Shown here one piece after another: positions 19,036-28,084 of a stretch of 64,000 nucleotides of DNA; the stretch's first letter is position 1, and every line of letters begins with the position of its first letter. The notes below the pieces were generated by a model. The model searched no databases. It saw only the letters and a list, made by a program, of their open reading frames with translations, and was not told the origin of the DNA. A program made the translations under genes and the position numbers. Source of the stretch: Bacteroidales bacterium (lineage in GTDB: Bacteria; Bacteroidota; Bacteroidia; Bacteroidales; VadinHA17); NCBI GenBank assembly GCA_003141895.1, contig PLNT01000010.1, positions 118,487 through 182,486 on the forward strand, written 5' to 3'.

Positions 19036-19905
19036 ATGGCAATAATCCTTATTACAGGTTGTGACGGTCAGTTGGGAAATGAATTAAAAACTGTTTCCAG
19101 AAGCTATTATGGATATGACTTTATATTTACCGATATAAATACCCTTGATATAACAAATCAGGAACAGACTTCGGAATTCATTGAACAAAACTCACCTGAC
19201 TGGATCATCAATTGTGCCGCATATAATCTGGTGGACAAGGCGGAAAGCGAGCCCGAAAAAGCGATGTTGATTAACGGGATAGCTGTCAAAAATATATCTG
19301 AAGCCATAAAGGGATCGGAATGCAGATTTATTCATGTTTCTTCAGATTATGTATATGATGGAAAATCAAATATTCCATACTATGAGAATATTCCACCTGA
19401 TCCACCATCAGCGTATGGAAAGTCAAAACTGGCAGGTGAAAAATATGCATTGCTCCATCCGGCATCCATGATAATCAGAACATCGTGGTTATATTCTTCT
19501 TTTGGTAATAATTTCGTCAAAACAATTCTGAAGCGGGCGTCTGAGAAAGAAACCTTAAATGTAGTTTTTGATCAGACAGGAACACCAACCTACGCGGCCG
19601 ATCTTGCCGATGCGATAATGAGCATTATTTCGGGTGTCATCAGAAACCAGATGGCAATGAATTCAGGCATTTTTAACTATTCTAACGAAGGTGTCTGCAC
19701 ATGGTATGATTTTGCATCCGAGATAGTCAAAGAATCAGGTCTGACCTGTAAAATACAACCTGTCCTCTCAAAGGATTTTCATCAGGTTGCTCAAAGACCT
19801 TCATATTCAGTTATGGACAAAAGTAAAATAAAGGAAAGTTACGGACTTTCCATACCTCACTGGAGAACAAGCCTTCTGAAATGTTTGAAACTGTTAAAAC
19901 AATAA
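19036..19905 (+). CDS. rfbD: dTDP-4-dehydrorhamnose reductase
   Basis: A 289-residue short-chain reductase producing dTDP-L-rhamnose. The cofactor loop is GCDGQLGNEL, the VHVSSDYVYDG-like segment contains the active-site serine region, and the catalytic YGKSK follows at about residue 126. rfbB, which makes its upstream intermediate, is not in the window. Confidence 0.93.
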   Translation: MAIILITGCDGQLGNELKTVSRSYYGYDFIFTDINTLDITNQEQTSEFIEQNSPDWIINCAAYNLVDKAESEPEKAMLINGIAVKNISEAIKGSECRFIHVSSDYVYDGKSNIPYYENIPPDPPSAYGKSKLAGEKYALLHPASMIIRTSWLYSSFGNNFVKTILKRASEKETLNVVFDQTGTPTYAADLADAIMSIISGVIRNQMAMNSGIFNYSNEGVCTWYDFASEIVKESGLTCKIQPVLSKDFHQVAQRPSYSVMDKSKIKESYGLSIPHWRTSLLKCLKLLKQ

Positions 19906-19909
19906 AATT

Positions 19910-21643
19910 ATGTTATCATTAGCTGAGATCAGAACAAAGGCCGAAAGCTGGCTTAGTAAAGAGTTCAACGAAGAGACCCGTAAAGAGATTCGTGAAATGC
20001 TTGATAAGGATGAGAAAAAACTTATTGATGCATTCTACCAGGATCTTGAATTTGGAACAGGCGGACTCAGAGGCATAATGGGCGCTGGAACAAACAGGAT
20101 GAATATCTATACCCTGGGTATGGCAACGCAAGGACTGTCGAATTACATTATAAAACAATGCGGTAACCAGGGTATAAAAGTCGCAATTGCTCATGATTGC
20201 CGTAATAACAGCCGGTATTTTGCTGAAACAACAGCAAACATTTTTTCTGCAAATGGTTTTGAAGTTTATCTCTTTGAAGCATTACGCCCGACACCGGAAT
20301 TATCATATGCAATCAGACATTACAAATGTCAGAGCGGCGTTGTAATAACCGCTTCACATAATCCCCCGGAATACAATGGTTATAAAGCGTACTGGAGTGA
20401 CGGTGGACAGGTTGTAGCCCCCCATGATGACGGAATCATTGAGGAAGTGAGGAAAATAACTTCGGTGAGTGATATTAAATTTAACGGTAAAAAAGAGAGG
20501 ATTAAGATCATTGGCAGGGAAACTGATGATTTGTTCCTGAACGAAGTGCAAAAATTGAGTCTTAACCCTGAAATTATTAAAAAGTTCAGCAATATTCCCA
20601 TTGTCTACACTCCTATTCATGGTACCGGAATAACCATGGTTCCACCCGCTCTGAAAAGGTTCGGTTTCACAAACATTTTAAATGTACCCGAGCAGGATAT
20701 TACAGATGGAAACTTTCCGACTGTCAAATCACCAAATCCGGAAGAACCTGATGCCCTTAGGATGGCCATAAAAAAAGCTGTGGAAAAAAACGCCGAACTT
20801 GTAATGGCAACAGATCCCGATGCTGACAGACTTGGACTGGCAGTAAGAAACAGGAAAGGAGATTTCATACTGCTGAACGGAAACCAGACTGGAGTTATTT
20901 TGATCTGGTATATACTGTCTCAATATAAAGAGAGAAAGAAATACAAGGGAAATGAATATATCATTAAAACGATTGTTACATCCGATCTTATGGAAAGGAT
21001 AGCCGAAGGTTATAATGTTGAATTTTTCAATGTTTTGACCGGATTCAAATTTTTCGCCGAGCTGATAAGGGAGAATGAAGGTAAAAAGAAATATATAGGA
21101 GGCGGGGAAGAAAGCTACGGGTTTCTGCCAGGTGATTATGTGAGAGATAAAGATGCGGTTTCCTCCTGTGCACTTGCTGCAGAAGCAACTGCGTGGGCAA
21201 AAAGTAAAGGAATGTCTCTTTTTGAACTCCTTCTTGATATCTATGTAAATTTTGGTTTTTATAAAGAAAAACTCATAAATATTGTAAAAAAGGGGAAAGA
21301 TGGAGCTGGTGAGATAAAAGCTATGATGACGGGATACAGAGATAACCCTCCTGAAAAAATCAATAATAGCAAGGTGATCATTATAAATGATTACGAGAAA
21401 CAGGTTTCGCATGACATAATTAAAGGCACAAAAACAAAAATCAATCTGATCAAATCGGATGTTCTGCAGTTTTTTCTTGCCGATGGAACAAAAATTTCAG
21501 TCAGACCTTCCGGAACAGAGCCTAAGATCAAATTCTATTTCAGTGTGAATACGAAACTGGCTTCATCTGATAAATTTGAAGAAACAGAAAAGATCCTGGA
21601 TAAAAGGATTGCCGATATTACTGCAGATATGAAATTGACTTAA
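19910..21643 (+). CDS. Phosphohexomutase (phosphoglucomutase/phosphomannomutase family)
   Basis: A 577-residue alpha-D-phosphohexomutase. The phosphoserine loop is [13 protein letters not shown] at about residues 145-157, the metal loop is DPDADR at about 304-309, the sugar-binding loop is GGGEESYGF, and the C-terminal phosphate-binding motif is RPSGTEPK. It interconverts hexose 1- and 6-phosphates, feeding rfbA and ugd substrates. It begins 4 bp after rfbD. Confidence 0.93.
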   Translation: MLSLAEIRTKAESWLSKEFNEETRKEIREMLDKDEKKLIDAFYQDLEFGTGGLRGIMGAGTNRMNIYTLGMATQGLSNYIIKQCGNQGIKVAIAHDCRNNSRYFAETTANIFSANGFEVYLFEALRPTPELSYAIRHYKCQSGVVITASHNPPEYNGYKAYWSDGGQVVAPHDDGIIEEVRKITSVSDIKFNGKKERIKIIGRETDDLFLNEVQKLSLNPEIIKKFSNIPIVYTPIHGTGITMVPPALKRFGFTNILNVPEQDITDGNFPTVKSPNPEEPDALRMAIKKAVEKNAELVMATDPDADRLGLAVRNRKGDFILLNGNQTGVILIWYILSQYKERKKYKGNEYIIKTIVTSDLMERIAEGYNVEFFNVLTGFKFFAELIRENEGKKKYIGGGEESYGFLPGDYVRDKDAVSSCALAAEATAWAKSKGMSLFELLLDIYVNFGFYKEKLINIVKKGKDGAGEIKAMMTGYRDNPPEKINNSKVIIINDYEKQVSHDIIKGTKTKINLIKSDVLQFFLADGTKISVRPSGTEPKIKFYFSVNTKLASSDKFEETEKILDKRIADITADMKLT

Positions 21644-21644
21644 T

Positions 21645-22061
21645 ATGAAATCATACAGGAAAGAACTTTGGTTTGAAACTCCTACCCGGAGAGCTTTCAT
21701 TAACATTACCGGACAAGTAGAAAACTGTCTTTATGAGAGCGGAATAAGTGAGGGTATGGTTCTTGTTAATGCTATGCATATAAGTGCCAGTGTATTTATT
21801 AATGACGATGAAGCCGGTCTTCATCACGATTTCGAAGTATGGTTAGAAAAACTTGCACCTGAAAAACCTTATTCGCAGTACAAGCACAATGGGTTTGAAG
21901 ACAATGCAGATGCTCATATTAAACGAACTTTAATGGGCAGGGAAGTAGTTGTAGCTGTCACAGGTGGAAAGCTTGACTTCGGTCCGTGGGAACAGATATT
22001 TTACGGAGAATTTGACGGGAAACGCCGGAAACGGGTTCTTGTAAAAATAATAGGGGAGTAA
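21645..22061 (+). CDS. YjbQ family protein (UPF0047)
   Basis: A 138-residue protein with the full UPF0047 pattern: [20 protein letters not shown], the conserved [13 protein letters not shown] histidines, and a [13 protein letters not shown] segment. Members can substitute for thiamine-phosphate synthase in some assays; the physiological role is uncertain. It starts 1 bp after the phosphomutase stop, so the genes are translationally close. Confidence 0.92.
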   Translation: MKSYRKELWFETPTRRAFINITGQVENCLYESGISEGMVLVNAMHISASVFINDDEAGLHHDFEVWLEKLAPEKPYSQYKHNGFEDNADAHIKRTLMGREVVVAVTGGKLDFGPWEQIFYGEFDGKRRKRVLVKIIGE

Positions 22062-22137
22062 TCTTTCAAATTCACAGGTCTCGCTGATTTGCCAATTATC
22101 TGCAATAATATATCAATCTGCGGGATATATTGCCAGT

Positions 22138-23559
22138 TCAACGTGGTGTAAAAAAGTCTTCTGCGAAATTCACAAGGTAAACTCTGTCAGTTGAGCGGGT
22201 TAAGGCTGTATAAAACCAGCGAAGGTAATCAATTGTGATGTCATTCCTGTTGAACATTCCCTGATCGATGAATACCCTCTCCCACTGGCCTCCCTGGGCT
22301 TTATGACAGGTAACCGCATATGCGAATTTTATCTGAAGAGCATTGAAATAGGGATTGTTTCTCACCGCTTCAAACTGTTTTCGTCGGGTCTTAATATCAA
22401 GATAATCAGCAAGAACATTCTGATATAGCTCTTTACTTTTATCGGGTGGTAATGCAGGAGTGTCAAGGTGAAGTACATCCATCATGACCTTTGATTCAAT
22501 TTCGAGATCATAGTCGGGAAACTTCAGTACCATATCGGCAAAACGGAAACCGTATCTTTCCTCATATTTCCTGATCTTTTTTACTTCTGCTATATCTCCA
22601 TTGGCTATAAAACCAGCTCCATCCTCCCCTTCCTCCATCAGAAAATAGTTATTCTTCACAACCATAACCATATCGCCAGGGCTAATCTCTTCCTCCCGGG
22701 CAAATATCCGGTTACGTATTCCCTGATTGTACCTGTTTGCCTGTTTGTTTGAATTAACAACAATTATGGTTCCCTCCATTCCGCAGGTGCCATAAGCCTG
22801 GGAAATCTCATCTATCAGCTCTTCTCCGGTTATTCTGATCGTATCATTATAATTGATACAATCTATTTCAGGATGAACCAGGTTATGTTCAGCAACCTGT
22901 AAACGAAGACGTGTTGCATTCATAAGGACTCCTGAGCTCTCACTTTGCCGTACAACCTGTTTCAGCTCGCAGGAAATCAGACCAAATCCGTAACTTGCAA
23001 GTGAACCGGCTTCAAGAGCCGGACTCACATTGGACCCGACAGGAGGCAACTGTGCAGTATCTCCCACCAGTATCAATTTGCAGTCTGTTCCGGAATATAC
23101 GAACTCAATAAGGTCATCAAGAAGCCTCCCGCTGCCAAATACCGATGAATCACCCGAACTATTGGATACCATGGATGCTTCATCGATGATAAAAAAAGTA
23201 TCCTTGCTAAGATTTTTGTTAAGCGAAAAATTACCGAACCCGTCTTTTGATGATTTCTGCCTGTAAATCTTCTTATGAATCGTAAATGCCTGTTTTCCCG
23301 AGTATGACGCCAGAACTTTGGCAGCCCTTCCGGTTGGTGCCATCAGCACAGAACGCATCCTGAGCATATCGAGAGTTTTGACGACAGAGCTTATAACACT
23401 TGTTTTGCCTGTGCCGGCGTACCCCGTCATCAGAAAGATCACATCATTATTGTTTTCGCAGATATATGACGCTAATTTCTTTAATGCCTCAGACTGATCA
23501 TCAGTTGGTATATTCCCCAGATTTTTACATAACTGATTATAGATAATGGTATCGCGCAA
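22138..23559 (-). CDS. RecD-like DNA helicase (AAA family ATPase)
   Basis: A 473-residue superfamily 1 helicase of the single-protein kind found in Bacteroidota. Walker A is GYAGTGKTS at about residues 46-54, motif II is FFIIDEASMVS, a QLPPVGS motif III follows, and the C-terminal UvrD-like region has YAVTCHKAQGGQW. Without RecB or RecC partners it probably acts in replication or repair on its own, by inference. Confidence 0.9.
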   Translation of the reverse strand: MRDTIIYNQLCKNLGNIPTDDQSEALKKLASYICENNNDVIFLMTGYAGTGKTSVISSVVKTLDMLRMRSVLMAPTGRAAKVLASYSGKQAFTIHKKIYRQKSSKDGFGNFSLNKNLSKDTFFIIDEASMVSNSSGDSSVFGSGRLLDDLIEFVYSGTDCKLILVGDTAQLPPVGSNVSPALEAGSLASYGFGLISCELKQVVRQSESSGVLMNATRLRLQVAEHNLVHPEIDCINYNDTIRITGEELIDEISQAYGTCGMEGTIIVVNSNKQANRYNQGIRNRIFAREEEISPGDMVMVVKNNYFLMEEGEDGAGFIANGDIAEVKKIRKYEERYGFRFADMVLKFPDYDLEIESKVMMDVLHLDTPALPPDKSKELYQNVLADYLDIKTRRKQFEAVRNNPYFNALQIKFAYAVTCHKAQGGQWERVFIDQGMFNRNDITIDYLRWFYTALTRSTDRVYLVNFAEDFFTPR

Positions 23560-23686
23560 TTGGAATAGTTTTTATTTTTCTGTTCGTAAACTTAACAATT
23601 CTTCATCTCATTTTAAAACATCTCGCAAAACAGCAAAACACCGTTCAGAAAATCTTTTTAGTATATTTACGCTAAAATAATGTAGA

Positions 23687-24532
23687 ATGCCTTTCCTGGA
23701 ACTTTTTGATGAGACCTTGGATATTAACTCTACTGAAAACTATGAGTTATCTATCCAGGTGAGTCCCGATGAGCTATCATTTTGTCTGCTCGATTCAATA
23801 AGAAATAAATTTGTACTTATCAGGTCTTTCGGTGCTGAAGAGAATAAGTATTTCAATGCCGATAAAATTGCGGAAATAATACGGAATGATGACTTTCTGA
23901 CCAAACATTACAAGAAGGTGAATTGTATTATGCCTTCTCAGAAGTTTACGCTTGTTCCGGCACCGCTTTACGATCCTGGCAAAAAAACTGAATATTTCAC
24001 ATTTAATCATAATCCTGAAGAGGGAAGCATTATTCTTGCTGATAAGATAAAAGATCCGGACGTTTTTCTGATTTTTTCCGTATCAAAAGCGATAAGCGAA
24101 ATTATCACCGGCTTTTACCCGGGCATTTCACCACATCATAACATTAAGATTATACTTGACCAGACCTGGGCGCCCAGAAAAAGTACAAATGGGAATTATC
24201 TTCATCTTCATGTTGAAAGGGATTTTTTTGATCTTATTGTGTTTAACAATAACGTTTTGAAGTTTTGTAATTCATTTAAATACAGGAATATATCAGATAT
24301 TCTGTATTTTACACTTAACACTTTTAAAAACCTGGAAATTAAACAGGAAGAAACAATATACTTAAGCGGACTAACTGAAAGATATGATGATCTGTCATCT
24401 GGTTTCTCAATGTATATCAGGAACATAAAATTTTCAGAACCTACAGGTAATTTTACCTTCAGCTATGTTTTCAATGATACTGAACTTCACCGGTTTCTCA
24501 ACCTTTTTACTATCGTAAATTGCGAATCATAG
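23687..24532 (+). CDS. DUF3822 family protein
   Basis: A 281-residue protein with the layout of DUF3822, an actin-like-fold family of unknown function found next to rsmD in Bacteroidota. Recognisable features are the early LSIQVSPDELSFCLLD segment and the late YLSG motif. It overlaps the rsmD start by 13 bp, so the pair is translationally coupled. Confidence 0.85.
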   Translation: MPFLELFDETLDINSTENYELSIQVSPDELSFCLLDSIRNKFVLIRSFGAEENKYFNADKIAEIIRNDDFLTKHYKKVNCIMPSQKFTLVPAPLYDPGKKTEYFTFNHNPEEGSIILADKIKDPDVFLIFSVSKAISEIITGFYPGISPHHNIKIILDQTWAPRKSTNGNYLHLHVERDFFDLIVFNNNVLKFCNSFKYRNISDILYFTLNTFKNLEIKQEETIYLSGLTERYDDLSSGFSMYIRNIKFSEPTGNFTFSYVFNDTELHRFLNLFTIVNCES

Positions 24533-25062
24533 GGGGCAGATACAAAGGCAGGAGGATAAATCCATCTTCGAATTTCAAGGCAAGGCCAACCACTGACTTT
24601 GCCCGTGAAGGTTTGTTTAACATCCTCAATAACCGTGTCGATTTTGAATCAATAAGTGTTTTGGATCTCTTTTCCGGGACCGGCACTATAAGCTACGAAT
24701 TTGCATCAAGAGGTGCTGAAATAGTGCATCTTGTTGAGAAAGATCCGGTACACATCTCAGGAATCAAAAAAATTCTGAAGGAGCTGGACTTTCAGAATGT
24801 TAGACCGATTCACATTGATGTGAGAGCTTATTTGAAAACCTGTTCGTATAAATATGATATTGTTTTTGCGGATCCGCCTTATGAACTATCATGGCTCAAA
24901 GAATTACCTGACCTTGTAACCCTATCGGGCGTTATTAAGGAAGATGGCTTTTTTATTCTTGAACATCCCCGGGATTTAAGTTTTGCAGATCATAAATTAT
25001 TTTTTGAGCACAGGAATTACGGAGGAGTCAATTTCAGTTTTTTCCATCCAGTAAGTTCCTGA
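24520..25062 (+). CDS. rsmD: 16S rRNA (guanine(966)-N2)-methyltransferase
   Basis: A 180-residue methyltransferase. The start MRIIGGRYKGRRI and the segment RPTTDFAREGLFNIL are typical of RsmD. The SAM site is LDLFSGTGTISYE, and the catalytic motif DPPYE lies at about residues 117-121. It methylates G966 of 16S rRNA in the 30S head. Confidence 0.95.
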   Translation: MRIIGGRYKGRRINPSSNFKARPTTDFAREGLFNILNNRVDFESISVLDLFSGTGTISYEFASRGAEIVHLVEKDPVHISGIKKILKELDFQNVRPIHIDVRAYLKTCSYKYDIVFADPPYELSWLKELPDLVTLSGVIKEDGFFILEHPRDLSFADHKLFFEHRNYGGVNFSFFHPVSS

Positions 25063-25134
25063 ATTGTAATACAATGCAAGGACAGCAACAAATTTGGTTA
25101 ATAGAAATTCGGATATTTTATTTTCAAAAATAAT

Positions 25135-25164
25135 TTTGCGGAGTAAAAAATTAGGTTAATTTTG
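25135..25164 (+). promoter_or_regulatory. Promoter of tRNA-Asp
   Basis: TTTG (25135-25138) is followed after 18 nt by TAATTTTG (25157-25164), an exact match to the Bacteroidota consensus. The predicted start of transcription lies about 10 nt before the tRNA. Confidence 0.6.
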
Positions 25165-25181
25165 CATCGCGTTTTACAATT

Positions 25182-25255
25182 GGTGCGGTAGTTCAGTTGG
25201 TTAGAATAACGGCCTGTCACGCCGTGGGTCGCGGGTTCGAGTCCCGTCCGCACCG
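25182..25255 (+). tRNA. tRNA-Asp (GTC)
   Basis: A full cloverleaf can be drawn. Acceptor strand GGTGCGG pairs with CCGCACC; the anticodon stem ACGGC/GCCGT encloses loop CTGTCAC with anticodon GTC; the T-arm contains GTTCGAG. The discriminator base is G and the 3' CCA is not encoded. Confidence 0.97.
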
Positions 25256-25566
25256 CGCATAAGCACTCCAAACCCCTTGATAATCAAGGGGTTTTGTGCT
25301 TCCTGCCACAGATTCTGCCACAAAATCCGCCAAAATCTGCCACAAATTTTTTCCTCAACCTTCGTAACTGAAAATTATGAGATTCCTTTGAATAATTACT
25401 TTAATGTAATCTCTATATCAATTACTTAGGTGCAATTTAAGTATTAATTTAAAAATTTATGTAAAAAAATTTCAAAAAGACATTTTGGCCATTAAAATTT
25501 CTTTTTCCAGAATATTTTTTCTGATTCAATTATTGGATACATTTCAACTTAGCCAGGTATTTATTA
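25256..25566. other. AT-rich spacer after tRNA-Asp with short direct repeats
   Basis: CTGCCACA occurs at 25303-25310, 25315-25322 and 25337-25344, with a related CCGCCAAA between. The rest is AT-rich and contains nothing recognisable. Placement just 3' of a tRNA would suit an integration site, but no copy of the tRNA 3' end was found elsewhere in the window. Confidence 0.45.
25261..25300 (+). terminator. Terminator downstream of tRNA-Asp
   Basis: AACCCCTT (25271-25278) pairs with AAGGGGTT (25286-25293), extended by flanking AGCAC and GTGCT. The stem is strong, and the tail is only weakly T-rich. Confidence 0.6.
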
Positions 25567-26094
25567 TTGTATACGGGACAAAGCATATTTTGCATGAAAA
25601 GTACTCTCTGTAGCACCGCTGGCCTTGGAGACTGGGGGTATACTGGGGGGAGGGAACTCCGGGATACATCAAAACACCTGATTATGTGCACATTATACAT
25701 TGAAATACGATTTTTCTTACATTGTCTGAGAAAACAATTAAAATCCTGGTTCATTCGACTTGGATGTCATTTCTATTCATCATGGTATTTAATCGAAAGT
25801 GATAATATTTGTACTACAGGCAAAGTGCTAAAATTAAATAGCTTATACGCATACCAGGAAAATGGTTTTGTTGATATTGTACGGTTAACTGATGTCCTTA
25901 TTGAAAGAGGTTACATGTTCTGCAGTCTGTTTTTCACTTCTAAGAATAAGATAATTACTGTTCGCCATATTATCAAGAAAGACACTTTTATACTTTGGAG
26001 GATAAGGGATATTGAGGAATTCGATGAGATAATGTCCAGAAGGTTATGGGACGAAGTAACAAAAGATGAGGAACTTCTGGAATTTGATTTCTGA
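25567..26094 (+). CDS. Hypothetical protein of the tRNA-adjacent scar
   Basis: An open frame of up to 175 codons. The N-terminal third overlaps a G-rich, non-protein-like stretch, so the true start is probably internal, for instance the ATG at 25684 or later. The C-terminal 90 residues read like a real soluble protein, with charged segments such as RLTDVLIERGY and RIRDIEEFDEIMSRRLW. I do not recognise the family. It may be a fragment of a mobile-element gene. Confidence 0.35.
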   Translation: MYTGQSIFCMKSTLCSTAGLGDWGYTGGRELRDTSKHLIMCTLYIEIRFFLHCLRKQLKSWFIRLGCHFYSSWYLIESDNICTTGKVLKLNSLYAYQENGFVDIVRLTDVLIERGYMFCSLFFTSKNKIITVRHIIKKDTFILWRIRDIEEFDEIMSRRLWDEVTKDEELLEFDF

Positions 26095-26187
26095 TTTTTA
26101 TCTTTAGGTACAAAACTACATTTCATTAAAAATGTTCCGATATTGGTAGCATTACTACCTTTTTTGTAACTTTTTTAATGAAACGAT

Positions 26188-26385
26188 ATGGAACAGGTAA
26201 CATTAACTCGCAAAGAACTCTATGATTTAGTGTGGGCGGAACCACTCTCAAGACTTGCAAAGAAGTATAAGATTTCTGATAACGGTCTTCGGAAGATCTG
26301 CAAGCGAATGAATATTCCTATCCCAGCAATGGGACATTGGCAAAAAATCCAGTATGGTAAGCTAATAATCGTCTATTATAAATGA
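26188..26385 (+). pseudogene. 5' half of a gene for an HTH-like DNA-binding protein
   Basis: A 65-residue frame starting MEQVTLTRKELYDLVW, then PLSRLAKKYKISDNGLRKIC and MNIPIPAMGHWQKIQYGK. This is the conserved N-terminal module of a widespread helix-turn-helix-like family in which sequence normally continues for hundreds of residues. Here it ends shortly after the GK, close to the start of the IS-containing segment. A possible 3' remnant lies on the far side of the IS at 27951. Confidence 0.6.
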
Positions 26386-26402
26386 CTGAATTATCACGTA
26401 AA

Positions 26403-27878
26403 TAGCTAATCCTTATTAATTCGTGTTTTTTGATTCTTCGCTAGCATTGGATATTTACCGGGACCAAAACTATGGTCTGGTAAAACCAGCGAAAAATAAA
26501 ATATATAATTTCTTGTCTTTTCAATCTCATCCATTTCTTCATATTGTACGCTGCAGCAGCTAATAATGTGTTAATTTGGTCTCCTGCAGTTCCTTTCAGG
26601 TAATTTCTTAGCATCCTGTGATCATGTTTCAGGTGTGATATAAGTCCTTCTATTCCTGCTCTTGATCTGCATCGCTCTTCTCTTTTCTTTTTCAGGTAGT
26701 TGGTCTCTGTCTTGAGTGCTTTAGGCATCACAATATCTATTGCCGGTATTCCCCCTTTTATTTTATAGCCTCTGTCAACAATCGCTTTCTTGATTTTGCC
26801 TCCAGTTAAGTCCGTTACCTGCTCTAATTGCGGTTTTAACGTGTGTCCATCATAAACGTTACCTTCAACCGCAATTGCACCAACAATAATCCCAGATTTC
26901 CTTGTGTAAGCAAAAGAACTTTTGTTCCCAAACTCATAAGGCTTATGTTCTTTCCCTTTCGCTATGCAAAGTACCTCTGGTTCATGTATGCTGTAAATTT
27001 TGTTTAAGTCCTCTCTTTGTTGTGTTAATACCCTGTACAAAACATCAAACTCATTCATGTATGTCTTAGATATCGGATTAAGCTGTTTTACAAGATCTTG
27101 ATAGATCTTGAAAGCTATCCGGTGAAGCTTCTTCTGGGCCTTAATGTGTTTCTTAAAGTTCTTCGGCTTCCTGGCAAAACGTAGTTGTTGCTTTAACTTA
27201 CGGGTTTCAAAAGTATAGGTTCTTTTAAGTTTAATATCTTCCTTCTTCGCTATCCGTTTGCAATACTCTATTACCTTCTCAGTAAGCTTAAGATCGGTGG
27301 GGAATGTGATGTTCTTCTCCTTTACGGTTGTGTCTACCCGAACCTCCTTTACTTCCTTGCGAACATTGTCTTCTCCAAATAAATCAATACTCTGCTTAAA
27401 GATCTTCTTCATCCCTTCTTCACCAATACGCTTACGAAAATGTACAAAATCACTCGGATCAAACGGAAGGTTATACTGAAAATATACTTCGCCACAAAAG
27501 TGCTGCCAATAAGGATTTTCTAAATACCTCGCAACAACTGTCTCATCTCCAATATTATACATTTGCTTCAACAACAGAAGACCTACAATTGTCCGGATTG
27601 GAACAGAGGGACGGCCTACCTTTCCATACAAGGGAGCGAACTCTTTTTCCAGGTTATCCCAGTCTATCTGCTTAGCTAAAAGACAAAGTTCGTGTTCAGG
27701 ATGAATAAAACTCACAAGAACAGTTTTAAAAATCTCTAACTGTGGTTGTACTGCCAATTTCTTTAAAATGATTTGCAGGGTTTTGATCAAATTTAATCAA
27801 AACTAAAGCAAAAAACAAGACTTCAAAGAACATATGTTATTAACAGTCAAATTGTTAATAATTATTAAGAATCAACTA
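26403..27878 (-). mobile_element. IS5-like insertion sequence (limits approximate)
   Basis: The element contains one DDE transposase gene on the minus strand. Imperfect terminal inverted repeats can be proposed: TAGCTAATCCTTATTAATT at 26403-26421 against the complement of 27860-27878 (14 of 19 match). The ends are uncertain. GGTAAGCT at 26356-26363 and GGGAAGCT at 27948-27955 flank a wider segment and could mark the original insertion target. Confidence 0.5.
26441..27790 (-). CDS. IS5/IS1182-like transposase
   Basis: A 449-residue DDE transposase. The N-terminal DUF772-type segment contains GRPSVPIRTIVGLLLLK and the typical WQHFCGE and DPSDFVHFRKRIGEEG motifs. The probable catalytic residues are the aspartate in VRVDTTV, the aspartate in AIVDRGYK and the glutamate in SRAGIEGLISHLKHDH, which is followed by the terminal AAAAYNMKKW. 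The frame is complete, so the element may be active. Confidence 0.9.
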   Translation of the reverse strand: MIKTLQIILKKLAVQPQLEIFKTVLVSFIHPEHELCLLAKQIDWDNLEKEFAPLYGKVGRPSVPIRTIVGLLLLKQMYNIGDETVVARYLENPYWQHFCGEVYFQYNLPFDPSDFVHFRKRIGEEGMKKIFKQSIDLFGEDNVRKEVKEVRVDTTVKEKNITFPTDLKLTEKVIEYCKRIAKKEDIKLKRTYTFETRKLKQQLRFARKPKNFKKHIKAQKKLHRIAFKIYQDLVKQLNPISKTYMNEFDVLYRVLTQQREDLNKIYSIHEPEVLCIAKGKEHKPYEFGNKSSFAYTRKSGIIVGAIAVEGNVYDGHTLKPQLEQVTDLTGGKIKKAIVDRGYKIKGGIPAIDIVMPKALKTETNYLKKKREERCRSRAGIEGLISHLKHDHRMLRNYLKGTAGDQINTLLAAAAYNMKKWMRLKRQEIIYFIFRWFYQTIVLVPVNIQC

Positions 27879-27950
27879 AATAAGTAAAAAGCCAGACTCT
27901 TAATTCATATTGCTTTAGTTCATTGAAGTGCAACCATTCAATAAAGTGGG

Positions 27951-28084
27951 AAGCTTCCTCAAACGCATTATTAAAGGATGAAAGGGGTGATAATCAACCA
28001 ATTACCATTAATGAAACCGTGGATGTGTTCAAGACCATTAATATCTTTCGTAAAACAATATTATTTATCAATACACTACAATAG
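27951..28084 (+). pseudogene. Possible 3' remnant of the IS-interrupted HTH-like gene
   Basis: A KLPQTHY reading at 27951-27971, then DERGDNQPITI from about 27977 in another frame running to a stop at 28082-28084. In the family of the 26188 gene the GHWxKxxxGK segment is normally followed by a KLP motif and an acidic stretch, so this looks like the displaced and frameshifted continuation. It overlaps the end of the opposing 28068 gene. Pattern memory only; low certainty. Confidence 0.3.

Noticed and set aside
20729..21412. 227-codon minus-strand frame
   Set aside because: It lies opposite the phosphohexomutase, whose motifs are intact; the translation is cysteine- and phenylalanine-rich as expected of an antisense shadow.
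25303..25346. CRISPR-like array
   Set aside because: The CTGCCACA repeats are only 8 bp with 4-14 bp gaps, far too short for CRISPR repeats and spacers.
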